Assembly (NCBI RefSeq): GCF_041146395.1
Contig: NC_090997.1
Coordinates: 35,443,501 to 35,507,500 of the forward strand
Source of the DNA: Eulemur rufifrons
Taxonomy: Eukaryota > Chordata > Mammalia > Primates > Lemuridae
DNA: 64,000 nt
Reading direction: 5' to 3'
The stretch's first letter is position 1; each line of letters starts with the position of its first letter. Below are positions 21,796 to 33,681 of the stretch, piece by piece. The notes beneath the pieces are model-generated. The model was not told the DNA's origin, did no database searches, and saw only the letters and a list, made by a program, of their open reading frames with translations. A program made the translations under genes and the position numbers.

Positions 21796-22359
21796 GTAGC
21801 AGCAACCCAACTCTAAAACTGGGCCATTGAGGAGGAAGAGGAGGAGCCGGAGTCCCTGACCATGATGCTACTCTTGAAAAGAACTCTGCAGCACTGAGGA
21901 GCAGATCCTTCTCTCTCCAGACCCACCTCTACCCAAGCCCACAGACTCGGACTTTTCAATGGCATTCATCACCCCGCCCGACACTGGTGTGGGAAAACAA
22001 AAGAAATACTTTTGTTTCTAAATGTTTCTGTCCTGTTTGTTCTAATATACATAATTGTATTAGAAAGAAACAAAAAGGTAGACATAAAAAGAAACAGTTG
22101 ATGTCAATGTAGAGTTAAGCGAAATAGGACCTTACTGAGTAAATGGTATTTGCAGCGTAAGCAAAAAGTGTTCCTGAAAGCAGAAATTAAAGTTAAATTT
22201 TGCTTCATAACAGGTTAATACAATACTAGCTTGTAAACTGACATTGATATTTACTTGGTTGTTATGTATTTTGACTTAAAGTTGAAACACTAAGAGAACA
22301 AAAATCTGCTAAGAATTTATTCTTAATTAAAAGATTGCAATCTCAAAAAAAAAAAAAAA
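21796..22359 (+). pseudogene. Processed retrocopy of an unidentified mRNA (mainly 3' UTR)
   Basis: The block ends in A15 (22345-22359), with ATTAAA at 22326-22331, 13 bases before the A run, as in a polyadenylated mRNA. Direct repeats flank it: AAGAAGTCACTTACCAAGG at 21777-21795 and AAGAAGTCGACCCAGG at 22358-22373. The flanking DNA is a MIR that would be continuous without it. Near the 5' end is a short reading frame with six glutamate codons (21829-21846) followed by PESLT and a stop at 21895-21897, which could be the end of a coding region. It has an upstream stop at 21814, so the copy is dead. I do not recognise the parent gene. No L1 or Alu text occurs in it. Confidence 0.65.
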
Positions 22360-22373
22360 GAAGTCGACCCAGG

Positions 22374-22430
22374 CCACACGCCTGGTAAGTGGTAGAGCTG
22401 GGTGGGTCATTATTCCAAGCAGGTCTGAAA
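22374..22430 (-). mobile_element. MIR SINE, right part of the interrupted copy
   Basis: CACACGCCTGGTAAGTGGTA and GAGCTGGGTGGGTCATTATT continue the antisense MIR broken by the retrocopy. Confidence 0.65.
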
Positions 22431-22764
22431 AATGACAATGAAGAAAATTAAAGAGGAAGACAAAAGATATGAACAAAAGCAAAGGAACAAAGAGGATAAA
22501 TAAGGTGGGGAGGGAGAAGTGGAGAAACAAAAGTTACCATGAATTCTTACCACTTGGTAAGTCTTCTCTCTATGGCTCATATCTTCTTCTTTTTTGTATT
22601 TTCTTTAACTTCTCTGGTGAGAAGTAAGTACTATGATGCTGCATAATATGAGGTATATGTATCTTAGTATTTTTCCTAAATTTTTAGTATTTTGAAGAAA
22701 AAGACTTTACTAAAAACAAAAAGGAAATCATACTTAACCAAATCACATTACTAAACTTCTATCC
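22431..22764. other. No recognised feature
   Basis: A/G-rich at first, AT-rich later. No repeat family recognised. Confidence 0.4.
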
Positions 22765-22780
22765 ATTCAAGCCAATTTTT

Positions 22781-23125
22781 TTTTAATTTCAGGATATTAT
22801 GGGGGTACAAACATTTTGGTTACATGTTATGACTTTGCCACACCCAAACCATGATTTGAGGCGTGCCCTTCCCCCACTACAACGCTCACCGCGTCCACTA
22901 GTTGTGAGTTTACCCACCCCCAACCCTCAATCCCTGAAGAATATTACTGCAGTGGTGGGACTGCATATTAGTGCAACCTCTGTGGAAAAGAATTTGGAGA
23001 TACCTCAAAGAGCTAAAAATAGAAATACCATTTGATCCAGCAATAGCACTATTAGTCATCTACCCAAAGGAACAAAAGACATTCTATAATAAAGACGTCT
23101 GCACCTGAATGTTTATGACAGCACA
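22781..23125 (-). mobile_element. L1 with inverted 5' half and intact target duplication (twin-primed)
   Basis: 22781 to about 22945 is the antisense 3' UTR of a young primate L1 (GGATATTATGGGGGTACAAA, CATTTTGGTTACATGTTATG), with T9 at its left as poly(A). From about 22946 the strand flips to sense ORF2: GTGCAACCTCTGTGGAAAAG, TTTGGAGATACCTCAAAGAG, ATTTGATCCAGCAATAGCAC, GTTTATGACAGCACAATTCA. The flanks ATTCAAGCCAATTTTT (22765-22780) and ATTCAAGGTAATTTTT (23126-23141) differ at two of sixteen positions. The whole insertion is therefore 345 bp, bounded by its own target duplication. Confidence 0.93.
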
Positions 23126-23141
23126 ATTCAAGGTAATTTTT

Positions 23142-24339
23142 ACCCTGGAAAATTACCGACTAAAGGTCAGATTGAACATAACCAACCTGAACCAAAAGTC
23201 TATATTTGATTGTATATTTGATGCTGATGGATTCAACACCCTCTCTTCAATGAAAAGTTATCTCAGAAAACAAGCAATCTCATAATAGATTCCAAAACAT
23301 GAAGTCATAGAGTGCTAAGAGGCCAGAACACCATGTAGAAAGTAGATTAAAATATGGATAGTCACATACATACACATGTGTCTGCATGTGCCATACACAC
23401 ACCCAGCTTTCTCTCTAGAAAATGTTTTAAGTGTTTATTGTCTTGTTACCATATGAACACATAGAAACATATTTCTATGGTTATGTCAATTACTTTAAAA
23501 AGCTGTTTTTTATATTCAGTGCCAATTTTCTAAAACCACACTTACTATAAGATGTAACTGATTTTAAACAATTTAAGTTCTACATCTCTGAGATCTGTTT
23601 TTATACCAATTAGAAAGAAATTTTTACATGATAAAGAAGTGATGACAGATGCCTAATAAACCATGACCTATAGCTATCCAGATAAAGTTTTTTTGGCATG
23701 TAATAATGGTAAAACAAATTGCTATGGAAATCAAGGAATAATTGCAATGAAATTATTGTTGAATTCCCTAATTGTTTTCACTTGGTAACCCCTCATCCTC
23801 ACCAAGAAAGAAATGCAGCCATTACTCTCATTTAAATCTATTGTATAATATGCCACACTGTGATTGAGGTCACCCTTATTACCCTCCGGGCATTTTGATC
23901 TGATAAAGCTTTGGTGCTCACTAACCATCACAGCTGTATAAAAGAAAATCATCATGGCACCTCTTAGTGCTTTGCAAGTGTCCATATCAAAAGTCTCTGG
24001 GACCCTGAGGAAATTTACAATGTGTATGGATTTTAAGGGGATACTACTAAGTCCAAATATATATATTTGCTTTTACCATTTCCCCTGGAAAGGAGATATG
24101 ATGATAGAAAAAGGAGACATCTCTTATCTCATCTTATATCTTATACCTTATGGTAACTTGATTTTGAATGAGACAGTAACAAGATAGAAGAAATATTCTT
24201 TGACCCTTTAAATCACCAACAAAGCCTTGGTCCACCTATCTGTAAACTAAGGATAAATAAACGTCTATCTACTTTAAGTGCCTGTAGTTTTGTCTCTCTT
24301 TGTTAGGGTAGCCTAGTATGTATTCAATGTCCACACGGT
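23142..24339. other. No recognised feature
   Basis: AT-rich DNA. Nothing supportable. Confidence 0.4.
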
Positions 24340-24675
24340 TCTACCCACTGAAATGTTCTCCCCTTCCTGTTACTGAGAGAATTGCTGCATATCTCACAGC
24401 TCCCCCAGCTCAAGATCCATCTTGAAAAGCCTCTGCCAACAAGCTCATACCTTCTCTAGCACCTAAAACATGACTTCTAATTTATTCAGGTTCCCATATA
24501 ATTTTATATAACCACAGCATTAATCATATTTTATTATCATTAGTAGCCCATCATTCCTTTCTAAAATGAGTTTCCCTCAAGGACAGGAACTTTATTGATT
24601 TAGCATTGCATCTTCAGACCCATGCACTATATATGGTATTAACTTAATGCACTGAATGAACAAATGAGTATTTCT
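24340..24675 (+). mobile_element. L2 LINE 3' end
   Basis: GATCCATCTTGAAAAGCCTC, TTCCCTCAAGGACAGGAACT and GCATTGCATCTTCAGACCCA, then CACTGAATGAACAAATGAG. This is the sense order of the L2 3' UTR and its GAATGA-type end. Confidence 0.65.
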
Positions 24676-27154
24676 GATCCTTCTCATGCAAACTCTCCTG
24701 TGTCAAGCACTTTCCTGCTTCCTCTTTCTAGGAAGAGAAGTTGCTAATCCAATTGTTAAAATATGAAAGACTAATTAAACCACACTTAGTGATGTCCTAT
24801 GTCTTACAGGTTACACTCACTTTCCCACCTCCTCTTCCAGTATCAATGCATTGGATCTCTTCTTTCTGTATCCACCTGTGCAGGGCTTCTTTCTGCTGGG
24901 AGAAGTCTGTCCTTTTCCCTTTCTGATCCAGCTCTAAGAATATGAGACTGGTTAGGTAAATAAACTTGATATTTTCCACATAATCACAGTCGCCTCACTC
25001 TCTTTTTCCATAGGCATGTGTGAGCATGTGGGTTTCGATATTCAGATTCACAGTATTCAAGAGAAAGCCCCAATATGGTAGATCACCTAAGCCATGCTCA
25101 GAGATCCAATCTTTGCCACAACTTTGCTTTGTCGTATTAAGTACTTTTCAAGGTAGTGATATTAATAAAATTGTCATTTTGTTTCATACATGGCTTTCAT
25201 TTTTTGTGTACCACCTTCCCTTAATTGAGAACTGCAAAAGTGGAGGAAAATTAATGACAGTCGCGTTTGGGTATTCAAACTTGACCCTCAAACTTTAAGA
25301 GCTACCTTCTTAGATACTCCTTCTCACCCTTTAATATTTTAATAGAGTGTGCATCTTATTCTTACAATGAAGACATGTGAGAGCTGCTTTGGTGGGTTTT
25401 TAAAATAATCCTGTACCATAAGTTCCAGACAACTAACTTAGATAAGATAATAATGAAATTAGAGTATCATCTGTTTGGTTTACATCTGTGAGCCTTCCTG
25501 TCATAAAATGATGAGTAGTAAGCATTGGAGAAAAATTACATTAAATAAGATACTTATTGAAAACAAATACATCTGAACCAAATACCATTTCAACTTTTAA
25601 ATTCAAAATAAAGCTTCAATTTAGAGTTGATCAACCCTATACCTTCTAAAATATGTAAGATCTGTTAATATAATCAAATTGTGCTTATGACAAATTGTAG
25701 TCAGTGGTCTCATTCTCGCTTAAAAATTAGAGTAGAGTGCACCAATTACTTTTATTCCCCTGACCAAAGTCTGACTTTACTACTGAAGGGATTATAACCT
25801 TTGCTCATATTTTGGAAGGACATACTTGTAGGGCTGAGAAAGGAAGGATAAGTTTTTTGGGTAAGTTTTATCAGCAAAATCAACCAAATCTATGTGGTGA
25901 TGGATGTCATAGTCCCTTAACCCTCACTATCCATGAATTTATTCAGATTACAATTCTATCCTTCCTTCTGATTAGCTCTTGACCAAAACAACAGAAATCT
26001 CAGAATAATTTGTACTTACATTGAAAGAGTTGCCATGTGGCAATGAAATAATCTTGCAACCTTAAAAATGAGACTTCTAGCTGGAGAGAGAGTATTAGTG
26101 AAAGATATAAATGTAACCACCATTTGAAATCTCTTCTTCCGAGATGTAGAACCCTCACTGCATTAGCTAAAGAATATTTGTAAAATGTTTACAGAGTTAT
26201 TTCAACGATATTGAATTAATATTTATATTTGTAGCTGTTAAAATATTTACATTAGAAAAGAATTGTGGTTTACAGATAGAAAACATAAAATAACTTGAAA
26301 TTTAATGAAAATTAAAGGGAAATTGATTAGTATATGTTCTCAATATGCTTATTTTATATTTGTCATTGTTATATTTATTAATATAACTTGTGTGTTCTTT
26401 CTCTCAAAATACCCATAAAATTTCAAAGGTTAGAGATTCTATTCATAAAGTTTAGCTTTACTTAGTTTATATTTATGTTATTTATATTCATGATATATTT
26501 CTGCACAACAGATGTCTATTACATAGTTTATACTCTATCACCCATTTTTGTTGTAGATGGAAATATGGAAGACTCACTAAAAGATAGATCTTTAGTCCTG
26601 TCCAGTTTTTATGAGATGTTAAAAAAAATTAAAAAAACTAAGAGGAACAGCAAAATTTAGCTGGGTTCATCCATATTACTGGAAACTATTGCTCCTGGCA
26701 CAGAAATTAAAGCTAATATTTGTGACTGCCAGAAATAATGAAGTTTTGGATTTATGATGAGGAACTGAGAGTTATGCCCTATTTTATTTTTAAAGGTGAA
26801 AGATTTACAGTCGATGAGGCTTGAACTGATGTGGCTCACTCATTCCAGAAATGTGGGTGTGAAGGAATGTGAGTGCAAGGCCAAAATGTGCTATTGTGTC
26901 CAGGTGGAAGTAGAACAATAAAAAGTAAGGCACTAATTGGGCACTTTATTTTAAAATGCTTGGGTAAAATGCATAAAACCCTCAGCTGTTTAGTAAAAAA
27001 TTTAGTTACATATTTATATCATTATATTCTTCATTCTTATGTTCTCTACAGATATTAAATCTCTACAGATATTAAAAACACAGAAGAAAGTGTTCTTCTT
27101 CATTAATTGCTAGAAAATTTTCATTTCTCCAGAGAAGTCAATTTACATTTAAAA
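24676..27154. other. Unassigned AT-rich DNA
   Basis: Almost 2.5 kb with no repeat family I can name. Short open frames (60-92 codons) on both strands show no family resemblance. Possibly very old, unrecognisable repeats. Confidence 0.35.
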
Positions 27155-28184
27155 TAATGTTCAGAAATAAACTGGTGCCTGCTCTCTTACCCACCCCTTG
27201 TTCTCCTGCTACTCTTGTTTCTACATGTTTATTTGAGGACAATTTCTGTTTTAACATTCTCAATCTCATTAACCCTGCCTCTTCCTCTGGGGGAAAAAAA
27301 AAACTAGATGGCTATAATAGTTATTTTCTTTTGACTTACGCTTCCAAACTTTTGCTTTTAGCTTCCTTTCCATTGAGGCAAATGGATTTAAGTGATTTTA
27401 CAGTTTCCTCAGAAATATACGATTCTTGGTTAACAGGTTTTTTACTTTTAGCACTTTTTAGATCACTGTCTTCTGGCCTCCAAAGATTCTAATAGAAATC
27501 TGCAGATAATCATATTAAGGATTCTTTGTATGTAACGAGTCACTTTTCTCTTGCTGCTTTCAAGATTCTCTTTGTCTTTTAAAAGTTTGATTATAATGTA
27601 TCTTGGTGTTGGTCTTTTTGAGTTCATCTTACTTGGAGTTCAGTGAGATTCTTGAATTTTTATATTCATATATTTCATCAAATTTGGGAAGTTTTTGGTC
27701 ATTATTTTGTAAAATATTTCTCTCTTCTTTCTTTTCTTTCTCTCTCTATTCTCTGCCAGTTTATCTCTCTCTTCTTCCAAAACTCCTACGATGTGTGTGG
27801 TGGACACCTTGATAGTATTCTACAGATCCCATAGGCTCTGTTCACTTTTCTTTAATCTTTTTTCTTTCTGTTCCTCAGACTTGTTTATTTTAATTGCCCT
27901 ATCTTCAAGTTCACGGATTCTTTCTTCTGCCTGCTTGAATGTGCCCTTAAATTCCTCTAGTGATTCTTTTAAATTTCAGTTATTGTATTTTCCAACTCTA
28001 GAATTTGATATTGATTTCTTTTTAGATTTTCTATCTCTTTAATGATATTTCTATTTTGTTCACATATATATATATATATTTTTTTACTTTCCTCACATCT
28101 TTAATTCTTTGATCATCTTTAAGAGAGTTGTTTTAAAATCTTTGTTTAGTAGATCACCCATCAGGCCGTCCTGGAATCCTCTGA

Positions 28185-28237
28185 GGATGTATTTTTATTT
28201 AGAAAACATGCTTATCACAAACATTTGGAATACATCC
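28185..28237. repeat. 53-base insertion with 9-bp inverted ends
   Basis: GGATGTATT (28185-28193) and AATACATCC (28229-28237) are perfect inverted repeats around an AT-rich core. The L1M 5' UTR as I remember it runs without this segment. The core AAAACATGCTTATCACAAAC has a close relative at 29321-29340. Confidence 0.5.
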
Positions 28238-28271
28238 AGTTTCTGTTGATTTATTGTTTTTCCTTTGGATG

Positions 28272-28483
28272 AGCTCTAAGTTCTCACTTAATGTCCTCAA
28301 TAGGTTCTTGGAAACTGCAACTTTAAGTGAATGAGCATTCAATAGGTCCTCAAATAATGTTATTTCATTCAATGCCATTTTGTTATAACATTGATGAGAA
28401 AATGAAATTGGTTTTGTTGTGCTGTTTCACTTAAAGTTGCAGTTTCCAAAAATCTATTGACAATGCTAACTGAGGACTTACTG
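28272..28483. mobile_element. Tigger-type MITE (MER6-like) nested in the L1M
   Basis: Terminal inverted repeats of about 55 bp: TAAGTTCTCACTTAATGTCC then TTGGAAACTGCAACTTTAAG on the left, and CTTAAAGTTGCAGTTTCCAA then AACTGAGGACTTACTG on the right, followed by TA. The L1 text resumes directly after (CTTTCCTGTTTCTTTGTATG). The family name is from memory of an element with AGTCCTCGCTTAACG ends. Non-coding. Confidence 0.75.
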
Positions 28484-29309
28484 TACTTTCCTGTTTCTTT
28501 GTATGCCTTGTGATCTTTTTTGAAAACTGAACATTTGAATTTAATAATGAGGTTAATGCTGGAAATCAGATTCTCCCCTTTCCTCAGAGTTTGCTGGTTT
28601 TGTTATTGTTTTTGTTTTTTGATTATTGTAGGCTGTCTCCATACTAAGGATCAGCCTGAGGTATAAACTCAAAGTCTTCTAAGGTCTTTTCTCAGCTTGT
28701 ACCTTTTCCTGGGCCTCCATATGGTCACTTTCTAATTTTCCCCATAAATGCAGTTTCTTTTGAATATTTTAATCTTTGATGTCTGGCTCCCAAAAAAAGG
28801 AAAAAGAGAAAAATAAAGAAAAGGGGAAAAAATGGTACCAGTCCTTTAAATTCCCTGCAAGTCATTTCAGTAAGAGGAAGAAGAGCTTGCAACAATGTGG
28901 GGAGTTGCAATAATGGCTGCCTCTTTGCATTTCTGTGATCAGAAGCAGCAACCAGAGATCAGAGTACAGATGCCTGATATTTGGAGGAATGTGTCCTTTT
29001 TGTCCCTCCTAGTTCCCACAAGCCATGTTCAAGATGCTTTAGGAACATGTGCACAGCTGCCTGCCATATGGTTGAGGGGTAGGGGATGGTAGCTGATATG
29101 GTGCTAAGAGCTGAAGTTCCCCAAAATTAATTACAATGTACCTTCCAAGCCTTCCTCTGGAAATTGCAAGCCTTTGGTTGGACTCCAGTGTTCTAAAATG
29201 GTTTCATCACACAGATTCTTTCAGTGCAATTGTTCTCTAGGTGGGTAGCCAGACAATAATTGGTGAGTGCTTCCCACACTACCATCTTCCCAGAATTTCA
29301 TGAGGCTTT

Positions 29310-29865
29310 TTAAGTGTCAAAAAACATGTTTATCACAAAACATTTGAAACATGGCCAGCATTTGAAACACAGCCAAGTACTTTTGGTATCCCAAGGGAAT
29401 TGAGGTAACCGTGAGACTGCACCTGATGTCTCACTGCTACAGGGCATAGTGGGCTGGGGGCTTCAGCTAATGATGTTTGAAATGCATTTCTAAGACCATA
29501 CCACTAATTGTTCTCCACCAATGATCAAAAGATGAGACGAGACTAAAGCAGACCTGCTCCAAGGAGGTATGGGACTCCTTCTTAGGCTTACCTGGATTTG
29601 AGCACTCCCTGGGGCTTTGCCAAATCTTTCTTACACTGTGTGACAACCTAAGATGTATCCACCCAACATTCCCTGCTCTCTCCTTCACTTAAGGTCAGAT
29701 TTGCATATCAGTCTCACATCTTTCCCAGTCTCTTCCAGCTACCTCATTATTTTGTTTTATATAAGCTTTTCATCTAATAAAAATCTTTGTACATTTAATC
29801 AAGTCTTGGTGTCTGCTCCTCAGAGGTCACAGATAAACATAGGAGTCTACATGTGTGTGTCCACC
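29310..29865 (+). mobile_element. Probable solo LTR, family not assigned
   Basis: The right end has the architecture of an LTR: a TATATAAG box near 29760, AATAAA at 29778, then AATCAAGTCTTGGTGTCTGC and TCCTCAGAGG, which resembles the U5 end of many mammalian LTRs. The left part is not assigned and the 5' boundary is uncertain. No retroviral coding region is present. Confidence 0.4.
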
Positions 29866-30430
29866 AGTTAGTCCCTGATGATGCCTCTACAGCATCTGGA
29901 AAGCTCAAGATGAAACCATACCATATGGTATTAAAGTGGTAAGATAACTATATGCATTTGTCAAATTTTCTAGAACTATACATCACAAAGAGTGAATTTT
30001 AATGTATGTCATTTCCAAAAAAAATCATTCAGAATGTTGAGGATCCCATAATGAAGTACAGACTATTACAAGTAAATCTAACTATATTATAAAGATATGA
30101 TATAATCTCACTGAAGTGGATAAGAAATAAAGGAGCTGACTTATGTAACTTTGGATAAAGTTGTTTTGCCTGGAAACTGTAAAGATAAAGACAAAAGGAA
30201 ATGCGTGTAGTCACTAAACTCTATTTGGTAAATTTGTTTCTCTGGGATTTGTGTTAACAGATTCCAAACATGTTTTATGTGTACACTAGGGATATACAAA
30301 TAAATAAATAGATGGTGAATGTCAGGAGCCAGATCTTCCACTCTTGGAGAGGAAGTAACAGATAAACAAGAGAGGTTAGACTGAATTCTATGGAACTGAA
30401 TAGTGGACACATCAATATGAACTCTGGGTG
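29866..30430. other. No recognised feature
   Basis: AT-rich DNA between the LTR candidate and an L1M 3' UTR. (TAAA)-type short repeats at 30299-30312. Confidence 0.4.
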
Positions 30431-31010
30431 GCTTAATTTATATACAGGGAGATAAATACAAACATAATTATAGCTATGTATGTATATACAGATTTATATA
30501 TATATATTTCCTTGCTTTGCCCACTGAGAGAGACTAGAAGTGGTAATACTGCAGTAGCAATGAGCACACTCTGAAGATTTCCAAATACCATTCTCCTATA
30601 AAAGGAATTGGGACTTGTTGGAGAAATGGTTCATTCTAAAGCTGGGGCAGGGAATGTACATAAGACTGGATAGTGCCTAAAAGTAATGAAGTGCTTAAAA
30701 TGCAAAATGATAGGATCATGCTAAAACGATGAAGAAGACAACCAGAAAGACCTCTCAGTGGCCAAAGATAAAAGAAATTGTATAACCAAATAAATAGCAT
30801 GGTACTATATTACATCTCAGAGTATAAAATAAATATACTCACATAAATAAATGATTGAGTAAATAAATAAATGGGAGAAAAGGGACAAATCTTCCTAACA
30901 GAAGAATTATGAATAATATAAGTAGATACTAACCCCTCCAGGAGATGAAACTTAATATTCAATTATGGGCTGGATTTAGTGATTCACATGCAAAGAATAG
31001 AGTGTAAGAA
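30431..31010 (+). mobile_element. L1M 3' UTR fragment
   Basis: Parallel in order to the segment at 48700-49200: GAGACTAGAAGTGGTAATAC, GCAATGAGCACACTCTGAAG, TAAAATAAATATACTCACAT, AAATAAATGGGAGAAAAGGG, CAGAAGAATTATGAATAATA and GTAGATACTAACCCCTCCAG. Both are the 3' UTR of the same old L1M group. The coding part is absent here. Confidence 0.65.
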
Positions 31011-31131
31011 GGTGAGTCCCTCTTGAGAATTGCCCTTGGCAGAAGAGCACTTCTTATCCAAGGTTATAGGTTATTGCCATACTTCTACCAACATCCATCC
31101 AATGACTGGTTAATGCAGGAGATGGGTGAGG

Positions 31132-31197
31132 ATATAAAGACTCAGCCTCTTGCCTTCAAGGGGACGACATTAAAGGCAAGAGGCTGAGTCTTTATAT
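31132..31197. repeat. Perfect 25-bp hairpin with 16-base loop
   Basis: Left arm 31132-31156 (ATATAAAGACTCAGCCTCTT then GCCTT) and right arm 31173-31197 are exact reverse complements. The loop is 31157-31172. A G-T mismatch and two more pairs extend it to 31129-31200. The arms are not AT-rich filler and match no MITE family I know. Confidence 0.97.
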
Positions 31198-33681
31198 TCT
31201 GGAGAACCCTGTGAGATTTTGTGGACCCTCTCTTACAACTACATCAAAGTATAATTTTTCCCTCTGCTCAATTTTGCTTCTTTCTTTCATTTATACATGT
31301 TGTTCCAGAGAAGAATCCACGATAGATCTCACACATGCAAATCCCCATCTTAAAGTCAGCTTCTCAGCACTCTGATCTAAGACATCCAGTGTTGTGAAAG
31401 AGAGGGGGCAGGTAGAAAGCAGGTGTAAGGTGAGGAAGAAGATACAAGAAGATGGAGCACATACAATGATGAAACAGACATAAGTTTGGAAAAGCAAAGA
31501 ATAATGAGTTGGTTTCACTATCCTAAAAGGTAGGGTACAGGGCAAAGTGTGGTAGGAGATGGGAGTACGTGGCAGAATGGAGACAGAAAATCTCTTGGAA
31601 GTCCACAGGCAGGAACTGATCGTAACTGGAGGGAGCCTCTGCTCTCACAGTACAAAAGATTCCCTATTAAACTTTGAGTGAGCTCCAAGTATGCCTCTCT
31701 CCCACTCAGCTTCAAACACTGTTCTTGTATCACTGAATGGCCTGTCCCTGTCATCGTTTGAAGGGTGGCTTTGGCCCAGCCCAAACTGCCACTTAATCTT
31801 AATGACAGTTTAGCAGGAATATATATACTACAGCTAAGTTTCATCAAGGCTAATAATGTCTTGTGGGATCTGAACTGACCCAGAAAATCATGGAATTATT
31901 ATATGAGAGGAGAAAGATAAAACTGAAAAGTTGCTGGAAAATAAATAAAAAATTTACTTATTCTAGTGCATAAATTGAATTCATGTCTACTGGATGGAAA
32001 TGAATGTAATATAAAATATAGAATGTATTCATTAGACCTATATTCCAATAAAGGAGCAGGCTGGCTGAGACTTCTTATGGGCAGTGTTGGGACCCTGGGA
32101 GGTAATGGGAGTCATTTGATTTCCATAGATTAGGGTGGAGGGGCCAAGAGCACTAGAAATATAATGAGGGGCCAAGGGTTGTAAACGCAGACAATTCCAC
32201 AGTTTCTCTGGGTGAATCTTGTGACTGAAAAAAACAATTTGCTTATGACAGGAATTCCAGATCCTCAAAGGCTATGCCATGCCATCCCATTGTACTCTAA
32301 CTTCAATTAAACTGTAAATCCAAACCTTACTTTTCTTATGAATGGGTATTTTTATCTGCAGTAAAAAGCATCAAGGGAAAACTGTGTATCCTTTTACAGA
32401 CTCTTATCAAATGCTATTTCTGTGTTGAGAGTCATCTAATTATTAAGAGGACTCTAAAAACATTCTACTGAAGTAAATTTATTTCCCAATTAATTTCTGC
32501 AGAAAATAGTTTAACATGTAAGTAAAATTAATCAAGTTTCCTAAATGAAAACTGGCTCAGAAATCATAAGACTAATCTAGAAGGAAATTTGAAAGTCTTG
32601 GAGTCTTCAAGGCAGGAAACAGGCATGGTTTTGTCTATTTCAAAGATTTTCATTTGAAATGCATTTTTCAACACAATATCAAGACATTCATTTGTGTGTA
32701 GGAGGGGTGAGAGGAAAGTGGTTGTGGAGTGGGAAACGTTCCTAAAATGGAATCTTTCCCAAGATTGTAATGGTCTATATTTTCTTTCTTCTTCCCCTTT
32801 GTGTCTATTAATCAGTTTGTGCTCTTAATGAGATCAGTTACAGAATCATTCATAGTTTTAAAAGGTTATCCATTTCTGTCTCCCACAGAAAGTTTTTCCA
32901 AACTTTTTGTTTTAAGATTTTTGTATCTGTCAATATAGTCTCATTATCAACATTAAGACTTTGGAAATAAAAAACATAGCTCAAATATGGTTTAAATTTA
33001 CATAAATACATAGAAGTTAATTTAGATATTTCTATAGTCACTCTATTCTACTTACTCATTTTTTTCTTAAGAAATTAGAATGATATGAATTAGAATGCAT
33101 ATAAAATACTAACAGTAGATAAAAGTATAGCTATGGTTTTGTACCCGTACTTTCAGTATATTTTAAATTTAACTCATTTGTTTTTATAAACAGCCCTGTT
33201 AATTTTCCTTAAAATTTTTGCAAATATGGGTAACTCATACAAACAACATTTCTTTTCAACTATGCCAAATGTTTTTAGAATAACAAATGATTCATATAAG
33301 AGATAGCCCTTTCCAAGCATGCAAAAACAATTCCTAGAATATGTACCATGTGGTAACTGACTCTTCATGGCATTTCCTTTTTCCTTACATTTAATTCTTT
33401 TTTACTCCCTCTACTTCATCTATTTCACATTTTATTAGATGCACAGTTCTTGTATGAGAAAAGTATGTTTACATAATTAAAAAAATATGAATCAACTTAT
33501 CACATCTAATTTTCCTGAGCTCCAAATTAGGAACAGAAAATAGTAAAATTTGGCTGCATCCTAAAATGCTCACAATTATCTTGCCAACTTTTTGACTAAT
33601 TATTCTAAAATTAGATTTCATTTTACAACCAACATCATGATTCCCAAATTTTTTACAGCTCCCATTTGGAAATCTACCAGA
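31198..33681. other. Unassigned DNA
   Basis: Moderately AT-rich. Minus-strand frames of 84 and 109 codons (31291-31545, 31518-31847) are not recognised. No repeat family could be named, although the 32040-32290 part is less AT-rich. Confidence 0.35.

Larger units (their letters stand above)
27155..29302 (-). mobile_element. L1M 5' UTR and ORF1 remnant
   Basis: On the minus strand the 5' end is near 29300 (TTCTGGGAAGATGGTAGTG, the usual L1 start). A long 5' UTR follows (29300 to about 28160: GGAGCTTGCAACAATG-type and CTGGAAATCAGATTCTCCCC text on the complement), then ORF1. ORF1 traces include the coiled-coil phrase QAEERIRELED near 27915 and, further on, the region specifying the RNA-recognition domain (27600-27850), with frameshifts and stops. 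ORF1's product is the RNA-binding chaperone of L1. Two later insertions interrupt the 5' UTR (28185-28237, 28272-28483). No ORF2 is attached. Confidence 0.8.

Noticed and set aside
31132..31197. Hairpin as a microRNA precursor
   Set aside because: Perfect pairing without bulges over 25 bp and abrupt ends are unlike evolved microRNA precursors, and nothing shows transcription.
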